Made by a program: the position numbers and the translations under genes
Origin: an uncultured Eubacteriales bacterium
Lineage (GTDB): Bacteria > Bacillota_A > Clostridia > Christensenellales > Aristaeellaceae
DNA length: 10,951 bases
Reading direction: 5' to 3'
Assembly (NCBI GenBank): GCA_944333375.1
Contig: CALVKX010000054.1
Location: forward strand, 1 to 10,951
The notes under the pieces: model-generated
Told to the model about the DNA's origin: nothing
The model's database searches: none
Seen by the model: the letters and a program-made list of their open reading frames with translations, nothing else
Shown: positions 4,877-10,951 of the stretch, piece by piece
How positions within the stretch are numbered: position 1 is the first letter of the stretch
Layout of the letters: the number at the start of each line of letters is the position of its first letter

Positions 4877-7216
4877 ATGATGAAACGCAAGGGACTTTTT
4901 CTGTGCCTGGCAGTTGCAGCGCTTGTGCTGCTTCTTGGGGTTGCCTCCGCGGCGGAGACGGACCCCATCGTATGCAGCATGGAGCTCGACCCCAACAAGC
5001 TGACAGGTCCCGGTACGGTCAATGTCACCATCACCATCTCCAACTCCGGCGATACCGATATGAAGGACCCGGTCGTGCTCTACGACCCCGCGGCGCAGAT
5101 CGTCTCCGACTTCGGAACCAACGGCGCGGTCATGCTCAAGGCGGGCGAGAGCGCGACCTGGACGGGGACCTACGACGTCAGCGAACGCACGCTGGAAAAC
5201 GGGTCCGTGGTTTATTATGTCAAATATACCCTCTACAAGGACAGCGGCGAAGCCGTTGACCAGAGCCAGCCGATCCGTCAGCAGATCTCCCTGCAGACGG
5301 CACAGACGGATATCGAGGTCAAACGCACCATCAGCCCCACCGTCGCCGGTGAGGACCAGGAGGTGGTGGTGCGCTATGACATTACCAACAGCGGCACCGT
5401 GACCCTCACGGATGTCACCATCCAGGAAAACAAGGACATTCACAAAGAGAAGCAGACCATCCCCGAGCTGGAGCCCGGAAAGACCGCCGAGGTCCGCTAT
5501 ACCGTCACCATGGGCAAAAAGGACCTCACCAGCGGCGCCACCATCACCTACAAGTCCGAAACCGAAAGCAAGACGCAGACCTATACCGTCGAAAACCAGA
5601 CCATCGCCTACGGCGAATCCTCCCTGACGGCCAAGCTGAGCAGCAACGTCAAGGGCGTGGTGGAAAACGGCACCGTCACCCTCTCCCTGGAGCTGAAAAA
5701 CACCGGCAGCGTCGATTACAGCGACCTGCGCGTGAGCGATCCCTCGCTGGGTGACGTCTTTACCAACCAGCAGCTCAAGGCCGGCCAAAGCCTTACGCTG
5801 GAAAAGGAGATCACCGTTCCCGTCACGGCGGAGTACCAGTTTACCGTGACCGCCACCGACGAGGGCGGGACGGAGATGTCGGTGATGACCGAGCCGCTGA
5901 CCGTGACCGCCGTTGCGCCCGAGGATGCGCTTAACCTTACCGTGACCGCCACGGCGGACCGCACCGAGGTTTTTGAACAGCCGGGCCTGGTCCGCTTCAC
6001 CGTGGACATCGTCAACGACAGCCAGGTGGAGGCCAAAAATGTGGTGGTCTCCCACGGCGATACGCAGATCTATACCTTTGCCAGCATTCCTGCCGGCGAA
6101 TCGCGGACGCTTTCGCGCGACACGGCGCTGTCCATGGCGGGCAAGTTCCGCTTTACCGTGACGGCCGAGGACCCGCTGGAGAGCAAGCTGACGTTTGAAA
6201 GCAACGAAATCCAGATCGCCTTCTCTGTTCCCACGCCCGCTCCCGCTACGCCCACCCCGCCGCCCGAGCCCACGCCCGATCCCACCTTCAGCCCCGCTAC
6301 GGTTCCCCCCATCACCGATCCCAGCGTGGGCAGGGTGCCCAAGGTCATTCAAAGCGTGCTGCTGCCGGTGATTGTTGTGGCAGGCCTCCTGCTGGTGGCC
6401 TCGTGCGTGCTGCTCATCATCGCCACCAAGCGCAGGGCGGACCAGCGCAAGGCCAGCAAATCCGCGATCGACCAGCTTGAGCGCGCAAAGCGGCGCGACT
6501 ATGTGACGCCCGCCGAGGAGGAAGAGCCGCCGCAGCCCACCGAGGAGGAGGTCACCGTCAACTCCACGGCCCTGGACGAGGAAGGCGAGGAGGACCTCGA
6601 GCTTCCGCATCTCAAATATGCGCGCAGCGCGGCGCCTGTTCCCGTGGAGAAGGACGAGGAGGGCTATTCCGCCATCGGTGGCGGGTTCTATGACGAGGAC
6701 ATGGCCACCGTCGCGCCTCAGGCATCCCAAGACGGGCAGGAAGAAAAGGACGATGCGCCTGCTGCGGAGGATGATCGGATGGTCTATGGCTCGCCCGAGG
6801 ACGATGGCGCGTCGGAGACATATGATGATGCCGCGGACGCCTACGACGACGGCACGGGCTACGACGCCGCAGACGCATACGACGCCGCGGACGCCTACGA
6901 CGACGGCACGGGCTACGATGCCGCGGACGCCTACGACGACGGCACGGGCTACGACGCCGCGGACGACGCCTACGACGACGGCACGGGCTATGGTGCCGCC
7001 ACATACGAGGACCTGACCTATGACGGCACGTATGACGGCTATGAGGAGGACGCCTATTCCGCCGGGGATGAGGAAGCGGACGGCGTGGATGGCCATGTGC
7101 CCGATGACCGGGAGACTGACCCGAAGCAGGCCTATGACGACAGCGCTTTCCGGCGTCCCGCCGGGGAGCCTGCGCCGACCGGCCGCCGGCGCCGCAGCCG
7201 CCAGTTTGGTTCCTGA
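4877..7216 (+). CDS. large type I membrane protein: beta-sandwich ectodomain, Pro/Thr stalk, TM helix, acidic repeat tail
   Basis: The 779-residue protein starts with a typical signal peptide (K-R-K, a hydrophobic core, probable cleavage after A-S-A near residue 25). Residues 27-452 form about four segments of 100 residues, each with a beta-rich V-T-x-x-x-x-I-x-N-S/T-G pattern (for example near 50-57, 164-173, 266-277 and 372-382). This resembles CARDB/DUF11/NEW3-type Ig-like domains. A Pro/Thr stalk follows (452-482), then one transmembrane helix (489-516) closed by K-R-R, and a cytoplasmic tail of about 260 residues that is strongly acidic and holds the 12-residue repeat (651-705) before a basic end (R-R-R-R-S-R). 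It has no sortase motif, S-layer homology domain or enzyme motif. A scaffold or adhesion role is plausible, but I do not recognise a named protein. ATG 4880 is an alternative start; an upstream TTG at 4835 would put the ribosome site inside the gene and spoil the signal peptide. It is transcribed alone, between its own promoter and a terminator. Confidence 0.88.
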   Translation: MMKRKGLFLCLAVAALVLLLGVASAAETDPIVCSMELDPNKLTGPGTVNVTITISNSGDTDMKDPVVLYDPAAQIVSDFGTNGAVMLKAGESATWTGTYDVSERTLENGSVVYYVKYTLYKDSGEAVDQSQPIRQQISLQTAQTDIEVKRTISPTVAGEDQEVVVRYDITNSGTVTLTDVTIQENKDIHKEKQTIPELEPGKTAEVRYTVTMGKKDLTSGATITYKSETESKTQTYTVENQTIAYGESSLTAKLSSNVKGVVENGTVTLSLELKNTGSVDYSDLRVSDPSLGDVFTNQQLKAGQSLTLEKEITVPVTAEYQFTVTATDEGGTEMSVMTEPLTVTAVAPEDALNLTVTATADRTEVFEQPGLVRFTVDIVNDSQVEAKNVVVSHGDTQIYTFASIPAGESRTLSRDTALSMAGKFRFTVTAEDPLESKLTFESNEIQIAFSVPTPAPATPTPPPEPTPDPTFSPATVPPITDPSVGRVPKVIQSVLLPVIVVAGLLLVASCVLLIIATKRRADQRKASKSAIDQLERAKRRDYVTPAEEEEPPQPTEEEVTVNSTALDEEGEEDLELPHLKYARSAAPVPVEKDEEGYSAIGGGFYDEDMATVAPQASQDGQEEKDDAPAAEDDRMVYGSPEDDGASETYDDAADAYDDGTGYDAADAYDAADAYDDGTGYDAADAYDDGTGYDAADDAYDDGTGYGAATYEDLTYDGTYDGYEEDAYSAGDEEADGVDGHVPDDRETDPKQAYDDSAFRRPAGEPAPTGRRRRSRQFGS
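6827..6991 (+). repeat. 36-bp in-frame tandem repeat (12-aa unit D-A-A-D-A-Y-D-D-G-T-G-Y)
   Basis: Four copies of a 12-residue unit lie in tandem inside the membrane protein gene. There is an extra half unit (D-A-A-D-A-Y) after the first copy and a one-codon insertion (extra Asp) in the last. At DNA level the copies are nearly identical (GACGCCTACGACGACGGCAC and so on), so the array arose recently by slippage or unequal recombination and is likely to vary in length between strains. A degenerate continuation rich in Tyr, Asp and Gly follows to about 7050. Confidence 0.93.
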
Positions 7217-7226
7217 TGCAGCTGTG

Positions 7227-7260
7227 AGGGCCGCTTCGCCATAAGGCGGGGCGGCCCTTT
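7227..7260 (+). terminator. rho-independent terminator after the membrane protein gene
   Basis: GGGCCGC (7228-7234) pairs with GCGGCCC (7251-7257). The stem continues through TTCGCC/GGCGGG, with two G-T pairs, to a four-base ATAA loop, and is extended outward by an A-T pair. It is followed by TTTAAAA. The stem is strong but the T tail is short. It starts 11 bp after the stop codon and 18 bp before the next -35. Confidence 0.8.
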
Positions 7261-7275
7261 AAAATGCCCGGGAGC

Positions 7276-7304
7276 TTGAAAACAGGCTGGAAATCGGGTA
7301 TAAT
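7276..7304 (+). promoter_or_regulatory. sigma-A-type promoter for the DUF2461 - phosphohexomutase operon
   Basis: TTGAAA (7276-7281) and TATAAT (7299-7304) are 17 bp apart. Transcription would begin near 7311, leaving a 20-nt leader. That leader contains the ribosome site AGGATGAGG (7315-7323), 7 nt before the ATG at 7331. Confidence 0.85.
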
Positions 7305-7330
7305 ACTGGGCGAAAGGATGAGGAATACGC

Positions 7331-8026
7331 ATGTTTCCGGGCTTCCCTGAAGAAACGATCCGTTTTTTTCTGGATCTGCGCTTTCATAATGAAACGCCGT
7401 GGTTTCACCAGCATCGCGCGGAATATGAGGCTTACGTGCGCGAGCCGTTTCGCGCCTTTATCGAGGCGATGGCCCCCACGGTGCTGAGCATTGCCGGCGA
7501 TATGGAAACGCGGCCCGGCAAGTGCCTTGCGCGCATCAACCGCGATATCCGCTTTACCCGCGACAAATCCCCCTACCGCGATCATATGTGGCTGCTGTTT
7601 CGCCGCTCGGGCGAGGCGCGCGAACACTCCGTGATGTACTGGTTCGAGCTTTCGCCCGAGGTCGTGGAGTGGGGCGTGGGCTTTTGGGGCTATAACCGTC
7701 CGGCCATGGACGCGCTGCGCCGGCGCATGCTCAAAAAGCCCGCCGAGGTGCGGCGGGCGCTGAGGCAAAGCGGCGTCCCGGATGAATCGCTGCTCATGTA
7801 CGGGGACCGCTATCGAAACATGAAACCTCCGGCGGGCATGCCCGCCGATCTGGCGATGCTCTATCCCTGCAAGGAGATCTACGTCAAGCGCGTGGGCGTT
7901 CCGCTGGGAGAGAGCTACCGCCCGACAATCGCCGAACGGGTTGCGGAGGATTTTCTGCGCCTCAAACCTCTCTACCTGCTGCTTCGGCAGGCTGCGGACG
8001 AGGGCATGGCAAAGCTGGATGCATAG
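7331..8026 (+). CDS. DUF2461 family protein
   Basis: The 231-residue protein shows the DUF2461 (TIGR02453) pattern. It has an N-terminal F-P-x-F followed by F-L-x-L and N-x-x-P-W-F (about residues 2-25), a Y-E-x-Y-V-R-E-P-F helix, and the family's most conserved block, R-I-N-R-D-I-R-F-T-R-D-K-S-P-Y-R (68-83). The length is typical (about 210-240). It should be cytoplasmic, as I see no signal or membrane segment. The function of the family is not established to my knowledge, so none is assigned; the many Arg and aromatic residues of the conserved block suggest a binding surface. It is the first gene after its own promoter and is followed 17 bp later by a phosphohexomutase gene, so the two are probably made from one mRNA. 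Confidence 0.9.
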   Translation: MFPGFPEETIRFFLDLRFHNETPWFHQHRAEYEAYVREPFRAFIEAMAPTVLSIAGDMETRPGKCLARINRDIRFTRDKSPYRDHMWLLFRRSGEAREHSVMYWFELSPEVVEWGVGFWGYNRPAMDALRRRMLKKPAEVRRALRQSGVPDESLLMYGDRYRNMKPPAGMPADLAMLYPCKEIYVKRVGVPLGESYRPTIAERVAEDFLRLKPLYLLLRQAADEGMAKLDA

Positions 8027-8043
8027 ACAAGGAGCGTGACAAA

Positions 8044-9549
8044 ATGGATTACCGAAAGCTCAAAAGCGGGTCCGACGTGCGCGGGGTGGCCGTGGGCGAC
8101 GGCGCGACCCTGACGGCGGACGTGGCCAAAACCCTGGGCATGGCCTTTGCGCGCTACGTGGCCCAAAAGGCTGGCAAGCCCATCGAGAGCGTCAGCGTGG
8201 CGCTGGGGCGCGACAGCCGCGTCTCCGGTCCGCAGCTGCTGGCCGCCGCCGCGGAGGGCATCGCTTCGGCGGGCGCGAAGGCGGTCGATTATGGCATGTG
8301 CACCACGCCCGCCATGTATATGGCCATTCTGACCGACGGCTTCCGCCCGGATGGCTCCATCATGGTCACGGCCAGCCATCATCCCTGGCAACTTAACGGC
8401 CTAAAGTTCTTCACCACCGGGGGCGGCCTTGGGTTCCATGAGCTGGACGAGGTGCTGGACATGGCGCAAAGCCTGGAGAAGGAACCGCCGCGCGCCACGG
8501 GCGAGATCGTCAGCACGCCGTTTTTGCCCACGTACCAGAACCATCTCAAGCAGCTCATCATCAACGGCGTGGACCCCGAGGTCCAAAAGCCGCTTCTGGG
8601 CCTGCATGTGGTGGTGGATGCCGGCAACGGCGCGGGCGGCTTCTATGCCGATATGCTCAGGGAGCTGGGCGCGTGGATCGAAGGCAGCCAGTTTTTGGAG
8701 CCGGACGGGCATTTCCCCAACCACATTCCCAACCCTGAGAACAAAGAAGCCATGGCTTCGATCTCTGCGGCGGTCAAGCGCTCGGAGGCTGATCTGGGCG
8801 TGATCTTTGACGCCGACTGCGACCGCGCGGCCATCGTGGATCATACGGGCAAGGAGATCAACCGAAATCGCCTCATTGCGCTCATCAGCGCCATTTTGCT
8901 TGAGGAGGCGCCCGGCGCCACCATCGTCACCGACTCGGTCACCTCCTCCGGCCTTTCGGATTTCATCCGGGAATGGGGCGGCGAGCATTACCGCTACAAG
9001 CGCGGCTACCGCAACGTCATCGACGAGGCCGTGCGCCTCAATCAGGCGGGCATCGACTGCCCGCTCGCCATCGAGACGAGCGGGCACGCCGCCCTGCGGG
9101 ACAACCATTTCCTGGATGACGGCATGTACCTGGTGACGGTGCTGCTCATCAAGGCCATGCAGATGAAGCAGCAGGGCAAGGACCTCAGCTCCCTCCTGGA
9201 CGGCCTGCGTGAGCCCGTGGAGAGCACGGAGATCCGCCTGCCGGTCACCTGCGAGGATTTTGCCGCCGCCGCCCGCCAAATCATCGAATATGTGCTGGAC
9301 TACGCCAGCAGCCACGAGGGCTGGCACGTGGCTCCCGACAACCGCGAGGGCGTTCGCATCTCCTTTGACATCAACGGGGAGCTTGGCAGCGCCTGGTTTT
9401 TGCTTCGCCTGAGCGTGCACGATCCCGTCATGCCCCTCAACGCCGAAAGCGACGTACCCGGCGGGGCCAAGGCGGTGCTTGGCAAGCTCTATGAGGCGCT
9501 CAGCGGCCAGCAGGACGTGGATCTTTCGTCCCTTAAGGCTGCGCTCTAA
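8044..9549 (+). CDS. phosphomannomutase/phosphoglucomutase-like alpha-D-phosphohexomutase
   Basis: Enzymes of this family move phosphate between C1 and C6 of hexose phosphates, feeding nucleotide-sugar and envelope polysaccharide synthesis. The 501 residues carry all four family sites. These are the phosphoserine loop T-A-S-H-H-P (109-114, Ser111), the metal loop D-A-D-C-D-R (256-261), the sugar-binding loop E-T-S-G-H (344-348), and the phosphate-binding end R-L-S-V-H-D-P-V-M-P-L-N-A-E-S (455-469). An E-G-V-R-I stretch (435-439) precedes the last site, as in PMM/PGM-type members. Three motifs differ from the usual text: TASHNP has His for Asn, GEESGH is reduced to ETSGH, and the last loop has H-D-P where S-x-T-E-P is common. 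The substrate (mannose, glucose or glucosamine phosphate) therefore cannot be fixed from sequence. GGAG at 8031-8034 lies 9 nt before the ATG. It is the second gene of the DUF2461 operon, and its last 17 bp overlap the converging GH18 gene. Confidence 0.9.
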   Translation: MDYRKLKSGSDVRGVAVGDGATLTADVAKTLGMAFARYVAQKAGKPIESVSVALGRDSRVSGPQLLAAAAEGIASAGAKAVDYGMCTTPAMYMAILTDGFRPDGSIMVTASHHPWQLNGLKFFTTGGGLGFHELDEVLDMAQSLEKEPPRATGEIVSTPFLPTYQNHLKQLIINGVDPEVQKPLLGLHVVVDAGNGAGGFYADMLRELGAWIEGSQFLEPDGHFPNHIPNPENKEAMASISAAVKRSEADLGVIFDADCDRAAIVDHTGKEINRNRLIALISAILLEEAPGATIVTDSVTSSGLSDFIREWGGEHYRYKRGYRNVIDEAVRLNQAGIDCPLAIETSGHAALRDNHFLDDGMYLVTVLLIKAMQMKQQGKDLSSLLDGLREPVESTEIRLPVTCEDFAAAARQIIEYVLDYASSHEGWHVAPDNREGVRISFDINGELGSAWFLLRLSVHDPVMPLNAESDVPGGAKAVLGKLYEALSGQQDVDLSSLKAAL

Positions 9550-10696
9550 AGGAACCGTCGAGGCTGCGGGACATGGCGGCCAGGAGTTCGCCGCTGGAAT
9601 CGCCGCCATATTCCCAGCACATCAGCCCCATCAGGTCGTTTTCCATGACATAGGCGCCTTTGTGATAGATGGAGACCGGGTCGTCGTAGGTCCAAAACGT
9701 CAAGCCGTCCGTCGCATAAGGCGCCTTTGCCTGTTCGTCAAAGCCTGTCTTCGCACGGGCGAGCACCTCCTTTAGCCGGTCGTAGGTGAGGGATTTGCCC
9801 GTGCTGGAGGCCGGGGTCCAGAGAGGATCCTCGGAGCTGCTCTTGAGGGTGAAGCTGCGCCCGTAAAATGCCGCGCCGATCATGATTTTGTCGCGGGGGA
9901 TGCCGGCATCGACATAGCTGCGCACGGCCAGGTCCGTGCTGTGCGCATAGCTTTCCGAGGAGGTATAAAGCGGCGTGTGGTGGCTGGCAATGCTCTGGGC
10001 CTGAAGATCATAGGTCATCAGGTTGACCTGGTCCGCCAGCGCGCCGATGGAAGGCACATCCAGATTGCGGATATGCGAGGGGTCGCCGCCCAGGGCGACG
10101 GCCAGCATGCGGGGCTTTCCGTCCTGGGCGGTCAGGCGGTCCAGTTCCTCGCGCAGGTCTTTGAGCAGCAGGATGAAGTTCTTTCCGTCGCTGGGGCTGG
10201 AGGCGATGCCCGCGGCCGAGGAACCGGGGTATTCCCAGTCGATGTCCACGCCCAGAAACCCGTGGCGCTCCATGAGCACCAGCGTGCTGTCCACAAAGCG
10301 TCTGCGGCCGTCCGCAGTGGACGCGGCCTGCGAAAATCCATCCGCGCCCCAGCCGCCGATGGCCAGGACCGGCAGGATATGCGGATGTTTTTCCACATAG
10401 CGCTTGAACGTGTCGATGCCCTGCCAGTGGCTGCCGCTGACTTCGCCGTTTTTGATGAGCGCGAAGGAGTAGTTGAGCTGGTCGAGATGCTTGGCGTCGC
10501 TGTCGCGCAGCTCAAGGCCCGCACGATCGTAGACGTAGGCCGCGGTACGCTTGCCGCCGGAGGCGGCCGCAAAGGCCTCGGTTGCCTGGAAGGGGCCGGG
10601 GGAGGCCTGTATGCCCGTTCCCAGCCACATCAGCGACGCCAGCGCCAGGCTGCGCAGCGCAAACCGCCGCCTGGGCCGCAGGGAGAATCGTTTCAT
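9533..10696 (-). CDS. secreted glycoside hydrolase family 18 (chitinase-like)
   Basis: The 387-residue product begins with a basic N-terminus and a hydrophobic segment (about 14-30), a likely signal peptide or anchor, then a single GH18 barrel. Visible family marks are A-Y-V-Y (53-56), the strand L-A-I-G-G-W (111-116, the SxGG position), G-V-D-I-D-W-E-Y-P (149-157, with the acid/base Glu155 and Asp153 and Asp151), M-T-Y-D (227-230), F-Y-G-R (277-280) and the closing W-E-Y-G-G-D (361-366). GH18 enzymes cut beta-1,4 GlcNAc links using the substrate's acetamido group; chitin, host N-glycans or wall glycans are all possible. There is no LysM domain as in spore SleL/YaaH enzymes, and the W after the second Asp is more chitinase-like. 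The first Asp of DxxDxDxE is Leu148. The ribosome site AAAGGAG lies 9 nt before the ATG. It converges on and overlaps the phosphohexomutase gene by 17 bp. Confidence 0.93.
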   Translation of the reverse strand: MKRFSLRPRRRFALRSLALASLMWLGTGIQASPGPFQATEAFAAASGGKRTAAYVYDRAGLELRDSDAKHLDQLNYSFALIKNGEVSGSHWQGIDTFKRYVEKHPHILPVLAIGGWGADGFSQAASTADGRRRFVDSTLVLMERHGFLGVDIDWEYPGSSAAGIASSPSDGKNFILLLKDLREELDRLTAQDGKPRMLAVALGGDPSHIRNLDVPSIGALADQVNLMTYDLQAQSIASHHTPLYTSSESYAHSTDLAVRSYVDAGIPRDKIMIGAAFYGRSFTLKSSSEDPLWTPASSTGKSLTYDRLKEVLARAKTGFDEQAKAPYATDGLTFWTYDDPVSIYHKGAYVMENDLMGLMCWEYGGDSSGELLAAMSRSLDGSFRAQP

Positions 10697-10735
10697 CAGG
10701 GATGGCTCCTTTCCGCATAGCTGTCATCCGGCGCA

Positions 10736-10765
10736 AGTATACCATGTCCGCAGGCGCGCGGGCAA
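10736..10765 (-). promoter_or_regulatory. probable promoter for the GH18 gene
   Basis: On the minus strand, TTGCCC (10765-10760) and TATACT (10741-10736) are separated by 18 bp. The start would be near 10729, leaving about 33 nt before the ATG at 10696. I found no equally good promoter for the divergent Nudix gene, although TTGTCA at 10775-10780 could act as its -35. Confidence 0.6.
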
Positions 10766-10817
10766 TGTTACATGTTGTCATGGCAATGCTTGAAACAACT
10801 GCAAGGAGGACACAATC

Positions 10818-10951
10818 ATGGGTGATTACATCATGGACATGCGAAAGCGCGTGGGGCATATCCCCTTGATGCAATGCGGCGCGTCCGTCATTGTGGAAAA
10901 TGAACGGGGTGAGATTTTGCTTCAGCAGCGCTCTGACAGCGGCGCCTGGGG
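10818..10951 (+). CDS. Nudix hydrolase, N-terminal part (cut by window end)
   Basis: The ATG at 10818 follows AAGGAGG (10803-10809) by 8 nt and opens a frame to the end of the window (44 full codons). After an N-terminal stretch with R-K-R-V-G-H-I-P-L, the sequence C-G-A-S-V-I-V-E-N-E-R-G-E-I-L-L-Q-Q-R-S-D-S-G-A-W is the typical first half of a Nudix fold: strand, turn, strand, an L-x-Q-R and then the W-G that leads into the catalytic box. The Nudix box itself (GX5EX7REUXEEXGU) lies beyond the window, so substrate and activity cannot be judged. Members hydrolyse nucleoside diphosphate derivatives such as oxidised nucleotides, ADP-ribose or nucleotide sugars. The gene is divergent from the GH18 gene across 121 bp. 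Confidence 0.88.
   Translation, partial: MGDYIMDMRKRVGHIPLMQCGASVIVENERGEILLQQRSDSGAW

Noticed and set aside
6824..7000. The 36-bp repeats as a CRISPR array or recombination site
   Set aside because: The units are contiguous without unique spacers, keep a reading frame and encode a regular acidic peptide, so this is a coding tandem repeat.
4631..7096. An 821-codon minus-strand open frame antisense to the membrane protein gene
   Set aside because: The product is a Gly/Arg/Val/His-rich string with repeats that simply mirror the acidic repeat on the plus strand. It has no ribosome site or promoter, while the plus strand has a signal peptide, a transmembrane helix and a promoter.
8401..9609. 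A 402-codon minus-strand open frame antisense to the phosphohexomutase
   Set aside because: It has no recognisable domain and lies opposite a gene with four intact family motifs. It is a codon-bias shadow.
1048..10696. A possible new defence or mobile system in this window
   Set aside because: No nuclease, reverse transcriptase, transposase, integrase, toxin-antitoxin pair or phage gene is visible, and base composition is uniform. The genes are mostly envelope and metabolic functions in separate transcription units.
9941..10720. A 259-codon plus-strand open frame antisense to the GH18 gene
   Set aside because: The frame runs through the GH18 signal peptide and catalytic motif region on the opposite strand, and its translation has no family features.

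Overview
The window looks like chromosomal DNA of a high-GC, spore-forming member of the Clostridia (Firmicutes). The reasons are a clear YunB sporulation protein, Shine-Dalgarno sites of the GGAGG type before nearly every gene, GTG and TTG starts, sigma-A-type promoters, and a clostridial style of class A penicillin-binding protein. Codon third positions are strongly GC-rich, so the opposite strands carry very long spurious open frames. I see no rRNA, tRNA, transposase, integrase, phage gene or CRISPR array. This reads as core chromosome, not an island.

Layout. Positions 1-988 (+) hold the 3' end of an unrecognised protein followed by an 83-residue protein that resembles only the middle domain of the fatty-acid kinase FakA/YloV. 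A strong hairpin at 1000-1048 ends this operon and, on the other strand, the converging penicillin-binding protein gene (1048-3837, -). That gene starts at a TTG and is divergent from yunB (3985-4641, +), with about 150 bp between them. Next, a consensus-like promoter (4707-4735) drives a 135-nt leader and a 779-residue type I membrane protein (4877-7216). It has four beta-sandwich-like external segments, a Pro/Thr stalk, one transmembrane helix and an acidic cytoplasmic tail made of a tandem 12-residue repeat. A hairpin terminator (7227-7260) is followed at once by a new promoter (7276-7304) for a DUF2461 protein and a phosphohexomutase, 17 bp apart. A secreted GH18 glycosidase lies on the opposite strand (9533-10696, -), overlapping the end of the phosphohexomutase gene by 17 bp. 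It is divergent from a Nudix hydrolase gene cut by the window end (10818-10951, +).

How the genes may work together. Several products concern the cell envelope or spore: a peptidoglycan polymerase/cross-linker, YunB, a large surface-anchored protein, a sugar-phosphate mutase that could feed envelope polysaccharide synthesis, and a secreted glycan hydrolase. They lie in separate transcription units, so the grouping is suggestive only. I did not find a convincing new multi-gene system. The most unusual items are the stand-alone FakA middle domain with an altered putative metal ligand, the repeat-tailed membrane protein and its hairpin-spaced ribosome binding site, the duplicated cysteine motif in the penicillin-binding protein, and a GH18 enzyme lacking the first Asp of its signature.
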